The notes: generated by a model not told the origin, from the letters alone. A stretch of 64,000 nucleotides of DNA from Acanthochlamys bracteata (GCA_019914995.1 CM034139.1:3822461-3886460), one strand, 5' to 3'; positions 33,241 to 47,400 are shown, numbered from the stretch's first letter. Program-made: numbers and translations.

Positions 33241-35285
33241 ATGGCGTACAGAGCAGACGATGATTACGACTACTTGTTCAAGGTGGTCTTGATCGGAGAC
33301 AGTGGTGTTGGCAAATCTAATCTGCTATCTCGTTTCACACGCAATGAGTTCAGCCTTGAATCAAAGTCTACCATCGGGGTTGAGTTTGCGACTAGATCGA
33401 TTCACGTTGATGATAAGGTCGTCAAGGCTCAGATCTGGGATACTGCCGGACAAGAAAGGTTCGGTTATTTTTGTTCTAATTATGTTTTTCATTGTTCGTT
33501 TCTATTGCTTCGACGATGCATTTGCTTTGATTTGGTATACTTAGTACATCTTCAAGTAGATGGATTGGAGATTTTGCGTGTCTTATACCAGCATATTCTC
33601 AGATGAGTTTGTACGAATCTCATAGTTTGCTTGAAATTAAGGCTCATTTTGCAAGTGTTCATTGTGGAGATTAAAGAAAGTCAATTTGATGAAATCTTTT
33701 GATTGTTACGGCTGTAGAGGCTTTTAGCTTTTCAATCTTCATCTACAAAAGAATTGACTGGAGAAAACAGTTTCTTTTCATGGAAAGATTTAATTTTTCT
33801 CTATGTAGAATCTTTGATTTAGCTGCTCCTAATGAATGATATGTAATGGGCTCGTGTATATGCTTGCTGAGCTATAATCTCTTCATAACATGTATATGGT
33901 CAAATGTGGAGGGTCTAAGATCTTGTTTCCTTCTTAATTCACTAGCTTTGGTGGAAAGCAGCGAGAAATGTGGCTATAGTTTTGGTTTCCTTTATGATAG
34001 TATTGAGATTGTGGATTGGTACAAGGAGACTTTATGGTAAGGAAAATAGCAAGTGATTGCAATCTAAAGGATGTCCCTGTTAGATTAGGTATTTCTTGTT
34101 TAAGATTTTCAGTAGATAATTCAATATTTTGGAGATGGAATTTGATTGACTACCAGCCCCAAATTGCCCACAAGTGAATAGTGAAAGCTGTAAGAGAAAG
34201 TGCTGCAACAAAAGGATTTCTTAATATACTTAATCATTTTACATCTGATCCTTCAAAAATATAGTGGTTTAAGATAAAAACCTTATTTTAGTTGGTGTGG
34301 TAGGAAAGGAGCACACTTATTAAATATTATTTACACTGGAGCTGTTGAGCTAGATAAGAGAACATAACATGTCATTATGGGCTTCTGCGCTGTGACTTGC
34401 TATTAATCAGTTTGGTTAACATTGACCTCTCATTGCCATGATTGCTTTTATTTGGATTTGTTTTATATTGCAGTCCTTCACTACCTAAAAGTTGAATTAT
34501 TCTTGCACTTCCATTGCTTATACCTCTGTTTGATACTGAATCTGTCACTTTGAAGTTCATTTCATTGCCAGCTGTAAATTGCAGTTTATTTTGCCAGTTA
34601 CTTTTTAGTAACTTGAAGTTCAATCAAATATTGTCAACATGTATGTATCTTGAAAATTCTTGATGCATAATTGTCACTTTAATGGTTTTCTATGTGGTAT
34701 ACTTATGTTGGAAAGACTTCTTTGGGTGTTCTTAATAGACATGCCTCTGTATTAAGCTATTATGTTTCAGATGTTAACTGAACATACTTGAACCACAAGA
34801 CAAATTTATAAGATAACCTGAAATTTTTTTCCATTTGTTCCTTAATTTGAAGATATCGAGCAATCACAAGTGCTTATTACCGAGGAGCTGTTGGCGCCCT
34901 TCTTGTCTATGATGTTACCCGTCATGTGACGTTTGAGAATGTTGAGAGATGGCTAAAAGAACTCAGAGACCATACAGACTCCAATATTGTTATTATGCTA
35001 GTAGGCAACAAGGCCGACCTTAGGCACCTGAGAGCTGTTTCCACTGAGGATGCAAAAGCCTTTGCTGAGAGGGAGAACACTTTTTTCATGGAAACTTCTG
35101 CCTTAGAATCAATGAATGTGGAGAATGCTTTCACTGAAGTACTCACCCAGATCTATCGTGTTGTAAGCAGAAAAGCGCTTGATATTGGTGATGATCCTTC
35201 TGCTTTGCCTAAGGGACAGACAATTCATGTGGGTGGAAAGGATGATGTATCGGAGGTTAAGAAGGTCGGGTGCTGCTCAGCTTGA
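33241..35285 (+). CDS. Rab GTPase of the RABA1 (Rab11) subfamily
   Basis: Two exons, 33241-33458 and 34853-35285, join within [15 protein letters not shown] to give 216 residues. The P-loop GDSGVGKS is at 19-26; the effector loop [11 protein letters not shown], switch II WDTAGQE, the NKAD guanine motif and ETSA follow. The C-terminus VGCCSA carries the double cysteine for geranylgeranylation. The start [20 protein letters not shown] is typical of plant RABA1, which acts in traffic between trans-Golgi/recycling endosome and plasma membrane. The single intron splitting the switch II codon is usual for this family. Closest remembered relatives are RABA1f and RABA1g; I cannot tell which. All key residues are intact. 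Confidence 0.96.
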
Positions 35286-36730
35286 GAAGTTGGAAGTCAC
35301 TGTCATACTATGGCTCATGCTTAAATAAGGATATCATGTAATGTCTTTGCACTAAAATGGCACTTCTGAGCGTGCTGCTCCCATTCATCAAGATGCATCA
35401 AGTCTTTGCTTGACCTTAGTCTCATGGAACTTTAGAATCTGTATCTAGTGTTGCGTTGGGTGTTTTGTTCGAGTGCTTCTTAAAGAATTTCCTACTGTTA
35501 GTTATTATGTTAGCACAAAATTCTGTTATATCTGAAATCTTTCTTTATTCATAATGTACGCAGGAAAGAATTTTCTGTATTAAATTATTTTTTGTTTCTT
35601 TCAAGATGTGCGACAACATATGAAGCAGATTCAGTAGGAGTATCTTTTGCTTCCATCCGAGAACTGTTTGTGTGGAACACAATAGGGATATTCCTCCAAT
35701 TCACTACCAGATATTTTACAAATGCTTTTTCCAGTTAACGACTTCCCTGGAAGTCTAAGTTGTTGCTTGAATGATAATGAAGGACCGAAACCTTCCTAGT
35801 GTAACATTTCTGTGTATTCTTGAAAGTCTTGAACAATTGGTCGTTTCAAGTGATGAACCTTTGCTCGTTGAAAACAGGTCGACCAACTGATACCAGCAAC
35901 CTACACAACTAAAATGGAAGTAGCAAAATGTTGCGGTGGAGAATTGCGTCAACCTAAAGTTTTCAAATTATTTGACCTTTCATGAGAAATTCCTTACTTC
36001 TTACGATGTACATGTTGACGTTCTAGGAAATTGAACCTGTCAAGTTGATGTAAGACCTGACAATCTGTTATGTCCCAGGATTCAAGTGAAGTAGATGCTG
36101 CTGCCGGCGGCACAGATTGAACCTACTGAAGCAGTGGACAATGTCTGCTATCTTAGGAGTAGTAGTACCGCTCAAGGTAAATAAAAGTAATCATAAGGAA
36201 CATTTCCTTAAATACCCAAACTAAATAAACTTTTTTAAAGCAAAATTTTCAAGGTAACTAGAAATTTAAAGCAATCACCAATTACAACTAAACTACTGTT
36301 AGTAGAACAATACCTGAGAAGCAAATCAAAAGTTTAGTTGGCATCCAGACGACATCAACTTTCACATTAACAGTTAAAAACGTTGCCAGAATTTCTAGCA
36401 TGTACTCTTTCAACTTGGAAAAGCTACATGGGATTTTGTTTAGTAGGTTGTTGAGATAAGTAAGGGCACCCTTGCAGTTATAGCCTTATCCTTACTCTCC
36501 AACCATCATATGATCAATTAAAAAGGTTAAGTTGTCTACGATGCCAGCATGTACTAGCAATTGAACAAAATGAATTTAATGTTCCTATACAGTTGCTAAA
36601 AGCAAATACACCCTCATTGAAGGGAGGGGTCTAAAGATAATTAACAATGACAGATCTATGTACGCCGTATATTTACAGTTGAGTAGACATGCTTACAAAT
36701 ACAACAAAGGCAACCATAATTTCACGGTTG
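35286..36730. other. Convergent 3' regions of RABA1 and the RING gene
   Basis: The RABA1 3' untranslated region runs some 250 or more bases, and the RING-gene 3' region enters from the right. No other coding sequence or structured element was recognised. Confidence 0.5.
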
Positions 36731-39700
36731 TCATCCATCTTTACTATGTGTAGTTAAAGCTGTCTCTTTGCAGACAGGGCACAAATTCTTAACCAATAAC
36801 CATTGCTTTATGCAGTCAGCATGGTAGTTGTGACCACAATCAAGGATACCCATCCTTTCCTTTCCCATGTACTTAACCTGAAAATGGCAGAGCAAGTAAT
36901 AAGTTGCTACCATTATATTAATAGTCAGGAAGTGAATGAACCGACTAGCTCAGTTTCAAGAAGTATATACAAGCTGAAGATGAATACCTACTAGGAAAAC
37001 AATTCCTAAAGAAAGATCTAGCTCTCTAACCAGAAACACATAAAATAAATAAACAAAGAAAACCATATGTAGCTATAAAGAAAGATTCATACGCATTAAG
37101 TTCCTATGAATAGTGTCAAAAACATAGTAACATATGGAATTACCTGGCATACAACACAAGTTTCTCTCTCAGAAGAAGGCTCCTTCAGAAGTGAGAACGT
37201 TGTTTGTGGATCATATAATGCTGTCTTTAGATTCTTCTGAATGAATCCTTCAGTCAAACCAGTACTGACATCTCCAATCTGCTCTTCAAGGGCAAGAAGT
37301 TCCTGCAATAATTCAAAGTAGGAATGAAATGATCTCCTAAGCTTTAAATACTATATTTTCTAAGTATAATATGAATATTTCCCAAGGAATCTCCTTCAAT
37401 GATCAATATCTTACAATGAATTCTTGATCTAATACTGTACTCTGAAATTGAATTGAATCGAAGTGGAAAACTAATATCTCCAAGAAATCAGAGAAGCGAT
37501 TTTCTAGTCATAGGATTCATCAATATTAATGAGCATGGCAGAAGAAAAATACCGTGTTAATCCCAAAGAGAAACAACATTGCTAACCAAACTGCAAGGAG
37601 TAATAACTCCGGTGTATTATGCAAGCTTGAGAAGAATTGGAAGCAACACTTTACAAGCATTCCAGAATCATTTACTAGAGAAATTAATTCCAGTGTCTGA
37701 AATAGTACTTTATGCTCTTTATTCTATAAATATTAAAGTAAGAATTGAGTCAGAAAACAAATTTTAGTAACTGTAGAAATCCAGATAGTTACCTCAAGAT
37801 CTATCAAAAGATTGGCACCGATTTTAGTTAAAATCCAGAAGTTGTTAGCCTGAAAAGATCTAGACATGGTTTAAGGTGTCCTAAAAATTTTGCAAACAAA
37901 TGATATGACTGCTAAAAGAATAATCAGTAGTTAGCCTGAACAAACAACTTTGTCCTTTTCTTATACCTAATCTCATGTGCCATTTTGTCCATATGCCAGT
38001 ACTCCCCTCAAATCTGAATGTGATAAGGAAAATAAAGCTTTGGAAAGCATTAATCAACAGGTCCACAACCGTAAGCAGAACTGGAGGAGAAATGAGAAAG
38101 ATAAATAGAATCAGCATGGTGTTCCCCTTCATGGGAGAAAAAATTCTTGGTTAACTTCTAGGAATAGTATCGGTCGTTTCCCTCCTCAGATTGGTTGTCT
38201 TTAATTTCAGTCATCAACCACCACAGCAGCCAGTAAGAGGGATACCACATTGTTGGCCCCAAAACTTACGACAAACAACTTCCCATGAATCATTGACAAG
38301 GTTCATACAGTGCTATTGACCTATAACTCATACCATCTTGCAGCTGGATTGAATATGAAGACAACTTGCTCGTTTAATATGTCAAAAGTCCTAATAAAAA
38401 TATGAACTAAGGAAAAACAAAACAGAAACGTTTGTCCAGATTTACCTCATATGACATGCTATCAATATCCATTCGCAAACCACTATGCTGATCAACAACA
38501 TTATCAGCTCCATAAAACCTTGTGTGCTCGAAAAACGCATCCTAAAGCAAAAAAACAAAAGGGTCATTAAATAAATTATAGTCGAGAAATTGCATAGACA
38601 CAATTAAATAAAAAAAGATATGTATAAAAGTAGACAGGAAAGCATGCAAAGATTTTTCAATTAATTTACAAGTAAATATATGCTCTCCACAATTCACAGA
38701 TAATCCCAATAAGTAAATTGAAGAAAGAGCTATCCTACAGGTTTTAATTGATATTCCCATAAATAGAACCCCTCACCTCACCCCCCCACAACCAAAAAAA
38801 AAACTAAGATAAGGACATTGGTAGATATCACAAGAGAAATAGGATACTCACGCTTCAATGCAACTAGTGTAACTATAAAACAAACTAGAATGTTCCTAAA
38901 TAGAGATAAGAACTTCTTTAAGAAAAACTAAACAGCATGAACAGGGTAACTACTCAAATGTAGCAATATTAGAAACATTCATGGGATTTAATGGAGATAA
39001 ATTTATTTCGCTGATCCTGTGACATTATGCCAGCAAAACATGGTTTAGCATACATTATAAGGGAAAAGAGAAAGTTGACGCATGACTCACATCTGAGGAT
39101 AAGATCCGTAAGTTAGCCTGGTTAACCTCCCGAGCATGTTGAGCTAGTTGTCTAGGTGGTCTGAGTACCATATCAGTACCAGGACGCAAGACTGGGAATC
39201 TAGGATGTGAAACCAAATGATTGAAAGAAGCATTGGTTGTATTTCGCTGCACGGGATACCGGTAACTACCAGGTACTTGCGTGCGATGACCATAATTCAG
39301 TATTTGCATGGCCTGGACAGGTGATAGGTTTTGATGAATGGGCAAAGATGCAGGATGCAAAGCAAATGACGAGCTTGTGGTAGATGAAGCATCAGAAAAA
39401 GTCTGCATGCCAACATCTGTTGACTCAAGAACACCTGCATTAAGGCATCTACCTATGTTAATAATAGATCTGGTAAATAATTAGAAATTTACAACATAAA
39501 GGAAACCTATAAATACACTCAAAATTTGATTTATTAAAAACAACAGTGTCATTAAAAACATATGACGAAGGAAAGGCAAAGGTGGAATAAAAGTAGTTAA
39601 AAAAATTAACCCAGGCATTGACAGTAAAAGAAACAGTATATTGAAGTCTCAAAATATGTAAAAAATATTCTTCCGAACACATAAACAGCACATACGATTC

Positions 39701-40848
39701 CACCCAAGAATAAGTAGTACATATTTTCACATGACATTATCTTTCTGATATTTTCAAATATTTGACTGATTATAAAAAAAAAAGGATCACTAGAAACATA
39801 AGAGATGAAAATTAAATCAGTAGAAAGACAAAGGTGGAACACAGTAGAAGAAAAAGAAAACCCAGGCATTGAATGTAGAAAAAACAGCATATTGAATTCT
39901 CAAAATATGTACAAGATATTCTTCAAACACAAAAGCAGCACAGACGATTCCAGCCAGGAATATGTTATTTGATATTTTCACATGGCATTATCTTTTCTAA
40001 TAATAATAATACCTGAAGAAAAGGTACTCACCTTGAACATAACCATTGGTTGAAACACCATTCCAGTTATAAACACTAGCATCAGAGACATTGTTCTCAA
40101 ATTCTATCATCCAAGTACTATTAGTTGCCTGAAAGGGTTCGTTCATATTCATGTCATGCAAATGGTTGTGATAATTGGCCAATGCACATTCAGGTTGTAT
40201 GGCAACAGCTGCTGGTCTGCATCTTACAACTCTATCTGAACCTTCTGTAACTGATAACGAGCTGCTTCCAGGGTATTCAGGTGGGCCAAAAGCAGCTACA
40301 TCCCAGCGCAATGGAGCAGCATTCTGAAACTGATGTGAGGAAGGAACACTTGAGCCTACTGGTCCATTAAGATGGGCAAAGTTTTCATGTAACGCCTCAG
40401 CATTCTTCCGTTTAAAAGGACCTCTTGTGTTTTCAGTAAGAAAGTTATCTCGACCAAAACATCCACCTAGATTGACTCCTGAAGCCAAGTTGGATGAAGA
40501 TGGCAAGATTTCTGGAGAACCAAAATGCTGTGGGATATTAAGAACACTGCTAGTAGCTGGAGGAAGAATATACGGTCTGTAGAAGTTTGGAGGTGGTGGA
40601 ACAGCTCCAGTATCATGATTTGAGATATGATGATAAAGTTGAGCATTGTCATATTGATGATTATAGAATGGGATTCCATCACTTTGAGAGCCAAATTGTT
40701 GGAAACCAAGGTCTGAATTTCGTGGACCTGATGTCAATGGTTGCATTGGGTTAACAAAGTTGGGAACACCACCAGGAACCATACGGTCAGCAAAATTGTT
40801 GTGGATAAAGACTTGTTCTGGCTCCAGATCAGGCATTGAATGGGGCAT
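36731..40848 (-). CDS. RING-H2 E3 ubiquitin ligase, MBR/HIP1 family
   Basis: Coding exons (minus): 40032-40848, 39091-39434, 38446-38541, 37144-37302, 36731-36877, all joining in phase to 520 residues. A long N-terminal part is Asn-, Ser- and Pro-rich and likely disordered. Then come HTRFYGADNVVDQHSGLRMD, SMSYE/ELLALEEQIGDVSTGL, and a C-terminal RING-H2: CVVC, CGHNYHADC, KQWLLVKNLCPVC. The ELLALEEQIG block before the RING marks plant MBR1/MBR2 (which ubiquitinate MED25) and HIP1/RHG1A-like ligases. All eight zinc ligands are present. It should transfer ubiquitin with E2 partners in nucleus or cytosol; the substrate is not inferable. A non-coding first exon (about 42225-42590) is separated by a leader intron of about 1.4 kb. 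The ATG at 40848 is the first Met after the putative acceptor near 40858. Confidence 0.92.
39530..40011. repeat. Tandem duplication of about 251 bp inside a RING-gene intron
   Basis: The words AAAGGTGGAA, CCCAGGCATTGA, CTCAAAATATGTA, ATATTCTTC, GCAGCACA/CAGCACATA and ATTTTCACATG recur in order about 251 bases apart (CCCAGGCATTGA at 39610 and 39861). The copies have diverged noticeably, so the duplication is old. It lies in the intron between coding exons 39091-39434 and 40032-40848. Confidence 0.75.
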
Positions 40849-42224
40849 AAAACGCTTCTGTGATTACAAGACTACCAGTTTTTATAGTGCATATAATTCT
40901 GCTAAGAACACCCAAATAACAAACATCAGGAATACACAAATAGAAAAAGAAAAGAATGTGAACTACTTCACCTAATAATATATAAAGAAATTCTGGTATT
41001 AAGATGGTAGAATACATTACACACCAAAAGCATAACAAAAGTAGTATATATATTTTGAGAAAGTCGTTAACTAAAGGGATTACATTATATGAAATGAAAA
41101 TAAAATTTTCAAAAATCTTCAAACATTTTAAAAAATTGAGAGCATCTTGTGACCTTTTATTGGAATAATAATCGAAAAAAGGCATGAGACATATCTCAAG
41201 ACCCCATGCTCACCTTCATCTAAAATGGGATAAACTAAGTGACCTTGTTAAATTATTAATATCAGGGATCATCAACAAAAGCATTGTTCACGCTACATGA
41301 ATAAGAGAAGACATATGAATAACACAGAGAGAAAGTACAAAGAAGGAAAAGAACTATATATGTTACTTATGTAGCAGTATTCCAAATAATTATATAGGCC
41401 ACTCAAGCTTTGTTTCTATCACCTCTCATATTACTGACACAATTACTCTCTCTATTAGACCAGAACATCACCTATAAATTCCAGCCATTGACTACACATG
41501 CCAATCTTGCAAAATTAATCAGGGTTGACATGATCAACAAAGAAGCACTGAAACAAAGCTAAGGTTTTCCCTTGCTAGTAGATTTACTAGAAAGACCAAC
41601 AACAGATAACCCAATTAAAAAATGTTACAGGGGCGAATCAGAAAAGTTCTCATTGGAAAATTTAATATCACTGGATTTTCTGGAATAGTTTCTTTCTTTC
41701 CTTCTTTTCTTTTGTTTTCTAGACAGGACTTGTAACTTCTTAATAACATATTTCATGACTCTCCTAACTCAAAAATGCAAATAAAAGTAGCAGTATCTTC
41801 CCAGAACACAATCACACAGGGATCCATAAACTACAATTAGGAACTTGTTTAGTCTGATAATCACCGGGCCAGAACCCATTTTTCTTTGGAAATTGACAAG
41901 TACGAAAAGGGATATTTGGATCATTAATGCCTTTTACCGATTACCAAAACAACAAACTACGTCCTCACAGAATTCTTCTGTCACCATTGAAATATTTGTT
42001 GAGAAACCCTATCCTTAACTTCAGAAATTCATAACCATAATGAAAATTTTATGATGATCATGTTTGTCCGAAATAAACAGGATATAGGAGCCCATAACTT
42101 CAAAAATAACTCCCACAATTCAATATCATCAGATTCAAAAACAAACAAAAAAAAAATCTAGCTCAAATTTCCAGTTAAAATAGAAAACCACTCCACATAG
42201 TTTGGAGAAAATAAAAAAAAATAC

Positions 42225-42600
42225 CTCTAACTTTTGCTCCAAAAGAGAAACCACCATTCCCAAATTGTTACATCAGATGCCTGTGACGAGCAAAAATCGA
42301 ACTTCAAAAATATAACCTCCACAGATTCCTTTCGTTCTTTCAAACAAACAAACAAACAAACTCAACCAATTATTATTGAAAAAAAAATAGCAGAAGCTAA
42401 CAGATCATCAACCAATAATTTAAGACGAAATTGAAGCTAATTTTCTACATCTATGGAAGGAATTGGATACAGATTGCAGATGAAACCGTTATTCACGATG
42501 AAAAAACAGATGGATTAGAGATTGGGATTCGTTCCTTGTTGAGATAAGAAGCCAGAGACGCAGAAGAGAGAGAGAGAGAGAGAATGAATAAGGGCGGTGG
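42225..42600 (-). promoter_or_regulatory. Leader exon and promoter of the RING gene
   Basis: On the minus strand a donor, AGAG then GTATTT, at about 42224 marks the end of a leader exon. Upstream is a CT-repeat (GA on the plus strand, about 42567-42586), common near plant transcription starts. The exon contains no long frame. Confidence 0.45.
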
Positions 42601-44445
42601 TTTTCAGGTTAAAGTAGGAATAAAACAGAAATGGAATTAAACATTAATTTAATAAAATATTTAATTCTTTCTTTTGCAACAACTTCCCTTCAATATATTC
42701 AGATAAAACCACATTATTAGAGACTTTAAATTATTGACTACAAGGGTTGGAAAAGGATAAACAAATTGTTAGTAGGCCAAATAGTTTAAATGAATAATCA
42801 GAAGCTAGGATTTGATTGGATAAACCAATCACACGCCAAAGCGACCGTACTGGGCCACATAAGACAGGACACCCACTTAATAACAGCCCAAATATAAAGC
42901 CCATAGACCTTAACTGTTCGGTATGAGAAGTTTGTTCCTTGTGCTTTTGAAATATTATGCTCCTACAGACCACGTTTGTTTAGCTATGCTACCAAGAATT
43001 GGTAGCTTGCTCTCTTTTATTTTTGGCATATTCTTGTTAGATTATTATTATTATGAAACTAAAACTTATTAATCCATGACTACTTAGAGTTCTACTATCT
43101 CATATTTTCTTACAAGACTCATTTTGCATCTTAACTTGCCCGGCAAACTATGCATCCAATGAAGATACCCCGCGTACCATAACTTATCAAACTAATTAAC
43201 TCAGACGACTCTAAAACTCTTCCTCTTTTCTTCTCAGTTTCCTTCCCTTGTTTTTTTTTTTCTTTTTCTGGACTTACACAGTCTTTGCACATCGATTATG
43301 CGATCTGAAGTTTGTACAGAGATCGAAACTAGTAATTGTTGAATTCAATATTACAAATATAGCTTAAATAAAAAGATTAAGTTTAATGTGATTATCAAGA
43401 GAGCTTATAATAATATTAACAAAATTATATGATTTTCGTTGATGAGTCTGCCAAGTCAGAATATATTAGAAGACCTGTACATGTGTAGAGAGAGGTGTAA
43501 ATAATTGATGATGTATATACTAGTGATGAGAAGGTGGTGGTGTAGAGTATTTGGACCCGAAAAATTGAGCCATGTATCATTGGTAGCAATAAGCAAATCC
43601 AGCACTGATAACGTGAATAGCTCACGGTCCGATGATTTGTCAAGCGTTGGTTCCAGCACGGCAAGAGCAGCGCTTCTAGTCAGGTAACTGGGCGGCTGCA
43701 TTGTGATCCTTAGCTATGTCCAGTTGTTAGGAAGAGAGACATGATACAGATGTTTCGCACTTGTAATCACGTTCCTTTCCAGGAAACTCGATGAAACTTG
43801 GAAGGAAGGCGAAAGCTCTGAGCACCTAAGTTGCAAAATTTGGCACTTCGGTTTGTGGCGCGGGATACTTCCTCTCGCTTGGCAAGAGAGCAACCAACGC
43901 CTGATATACAGAAGATGGCAGAAGCATTTGCTTTGCTCGGAGAACCAACAACAGTAAGAAGCATTACTGCCACAGACCTTCCGACAAGTCCATGACTGAG
44001 ATTTGCTCACAATGTTTAAATCCTTAAACAGGGAGACTATAGCATAGCAAATCATGGCCCTAACATTGCACAAAAATACTTCGGAGTTAAACACATACAA
44101 TAACATCGCGAACAAATTAGTGTTTTAGGATAAAATATACTTTGGAGTTAAACACATTCAATAGTATCGCGAACAAATTAATTTTTAGGATCAAACCATA
44201 CGGCACGATTCAAATCAGAAACACGAAAAACCCTGCAGCACACAATTGTGTATACTTCCACAAGAAAAAGAGCAGACCAATTGATGAAGTATGTAAGTCG
44301 AATATGGTTCTGAATAAAATGATAGTAATCTACGTATAAAAGCATTACAAGTAAATACTAAAACATACTTATGTCACCACTGTAAATATCAATAACTTAA
44401 CAAAGTTAAAATTCATAAGGGATGCATGTCACCACATGGGCAGTA
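42601..44445. other. Region with no assigned gene; unresolved frames and a tandem repeat
   Basis: Bases 43425-44115 are less AT-rich than the flanks and hold overlapping frames on both strands. Minus-strand pieces such as SAALAVLEPTLDKSSDRELF and EEVSRATNRSAKFCNLGA look protein-like, but I recognise no family and cannot join them. They could be an unrecognised decayed gene or lineage-specific exons. A 61-bp tandem duplication lies at 44079-44200. Confidence 0.35.
44079..44200. repeat. 61-bp tandem duplication
   Basis: Two consecutive copies start at 44079 and 44140 (CTTCGGAGTTAAACACATAC and CTTTGGAGTTAAACACATTC), both followed by ATCGCGAACAAATTA. They differ at about a sixth of positions, so the repeat is not recent. 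Confidence 0.8.
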
Positions 44446-47400
44446 TCACTTACGAGCTTCAGCCTTCTTCAGCTCTCTTGCTGCAAAATCAAGAGTCAGA
44501 AAATGGTGAGATGCAGTCTAAATATTTGCACAAAGAAAAACCAAGTCTTTACCAAAGATCCATAATAAATTCTTAGAGGAAAAAAAAAAGACCAAATATT
44601 CGGCCAAATTGCATAAGCAACCAACAAAAGGTGTATAAAATTTCTATAATATAAGTGCAACCATAAGCATTGGATTCTTGAGATATTAAGCCCAAATGCA
44701 CAAATGTTATCGAGCTCGAGTAGTCAAGAACCTAACAATAACCAAACAACTTGCTATATCTTCTATTAATAGCACAGTACATACAAGCTTGTCATGCCAG
44801 GACAACCTTTCCTGTGGGTCTTTTTGCCATCTTTAGTGGAGGAAACAAAAATCACTTCTTTTATTCAATACACATTCCCTTGTAATATCCTAACAATATT
44901 TTAAAAATAGTAGTTATTGTAGGGTAAAATATCTTATCCACCGTAACTAATTACAATTCCATGCATCCAACACTCAACACTAAAAATACGCAGACACCTG
45001 TTTTCATAGGGATTGAAACTGTCCTTCCATAATAGGTTGACATCAAACATGCAAGTGCAGACGTTTGCAAGCATTAGGACAACATGTACCCAAGAAATGT
45101 AACTTCAATAGTGTCATTAAAGCAACTAACCTCAAGGAACAAGCAACATAAGATATTTTTCATGCAGGAGATGATTGCAAAATCCTAACACAAACTAAGC
45201 ATTTGGCACAAAATCGTAAACAATTTTGATAATGTTGATAGCACAGAGCTGATAAGAACCAGAAAACCTACCAGCTTTTTCCTCTTCTCGTTTCTTTGCT
45301 GCCTCAGCCCTTTGCTGCCGTATTAGCTGAAGACGCTCTGTGAAAAATAAACAAAGATATGGCTGAGAACCATCCATTCTAACGAGCAACCAAGCTAAGT
45401 CTTATAAATTATGCTTAAACAAGATAATGCATCTATTAGAAAACACCTACATTTGACAAACGGTACACAGGGACACATCATCAAGTACTCACCTAAATCT
45501 TTTCGGGCCTGTTCAGTTTTTCCTTGTTCTTGAAGTCTCATGTACCTCTCATGAGCCCTCTGTTTTTCCAGCTCCTCCCTATAGGAAAAACAAAAGGACC
45601 ATTCATTAACTAGTGAACGAGAAACATGGCCAAATTTCACACAGCTTCAAACTTTCTCAATAAAGAGCACCAAAGAAATTAACAACATGCAAAACAAAAT
45701 AACCTACAATTTCAAGTATGAAAGGCCCAAATTCTAGAACTGATTAATTACAAAAGATTTGCACAACACTTACTTTGAAATGAAAGAGAATATAGGTAGT
45801 GGAGAGCTGAGTAATTGCAGGATTCCACAAACCATTAATAAACCAGATAATCATGCAGGAAAAGTCATTTATAATGTAGCCAATTGCAGAAATCCTTCAT
45901 ATGAAGCTAAACAATTTGAAGGAAATTCAGTTGTCAATAAAAAAAATCTTTTCTTAGTGGAAGTTTCACAGTCTCGCTAATTTTTGAGCCACAATAATAT
46001 ACCCAAGACTGAACGATGAACAAATATCAAAAGCTAGGGCTCTATAACACTGACCTACACTGAAAAGACAGGGGATTTGCTTTAGTATTAACACATCCGA
46101 ATAGAAAATTCTACGCCACCAATTTAAAACGAGACGTAAAATGCGTCCAAAGTTGTTTGAGAATAAAGAAAACTACCAAGGAATAATGTGGTTTACACAC
46201 ACCTTTCACGCCTTGAGAGCTCAGTTTTACGTTCAACCTGAAAATTTTGACAAGAACAACCAAAATAGCATATCATATACACACGAGGCAATCATAAGCA
46301 AACAAAAAATTATGGAGTATGGACAATTTTGAATAGGAAATAGGCTAAATGAATGCAATATATTCAGATTTCCAATTGAACTTCCAAAAACATTTATAAA
46401 CCTCATGAACAGGAGCTAATTCTCAATTGTTGTTCATATAGCCCAATAAACCATTGTTGCCTTTAAAGTGAATAATTACAAAACAAGGAACATAAGAAAA
46501 CAAATCAGCAATTATAACTCTGAATATTAAACAAGTCTAATTAATGCATACACTGTTTTACTCCCCAAAAGCCCAACTAGTTAAGTTTATCATGAAATTG
46601 AATAATAACTGCAACTGTTACAGTATGCAAGAGACCTCTGTGCTCGAAGGATATAGCATAAGAAAATGCAGTTACATAAAGAGACATGAGAAAAGTAGAA
46701 TCATACAGCTTAAAATTAATGAAAGAGATGCAAACTTCATTTACACATTATGAAACGCAAAACAGAATAGAAAAGGAGAGGTATAACTCACATCAACTTC
46801 ACTAGCTTTCATATTCTTTTGCTTCACCATGTTCGGATTCTCAGTCTGAATGATTCCTTGTGCTCCTTTTCTTTTCTGTGAAACATTAATGATCAATTAA
46901 AGCTAAACTGTTCCCATGAAAAAGGCAGAGAAAAGAGTGAGCAGTCAAAAAAGCAGGGAACCAGATAAACAACCTCAGGTTCATCCTCAGATTCTTCTTT
47001 GGATTCTTCTTCAGATTCATCTTCAACTTCTTCCCTTTCTTCATCTTCAGGTTCCTCCTGTTACCAATCAGAGAATGACTTCAAAGTTAATAGCAGAACA
47101 GGTGGATCTTACTTCATAATCTGAACAAACATCAAGCGAAAGAACTAATCATAATAAATTTGATCAAAACCTAAGTTGCAACCACTAATTTACCACATAG
47201 GAAAGTGCATGTTCTTGTGAAGGAGAGAATTGCAAACCAAGAGGCAACCATCAAAAGCATTTCCGTTTAAAGGTATTAACATAGCTTGTGTAGAAAGATC
47301 ATAATGAACAACCTAACAACAAAAGAAGGGTCTAATTTCCAATTCATAATATCATATTCTTCCTTTCCATAGTAAGTATGAGTAATTAACAAGTAAAAGA

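Noticed and set aside
43505-43687. Plus-strand frame rich in Ser (SSTDNVNSSRSDDLSSVGSS) as a gene
   Set aside because: It overlaps equally plausible minus-strand frames, has no recognised relative and no splice context; left as an unresolved region.
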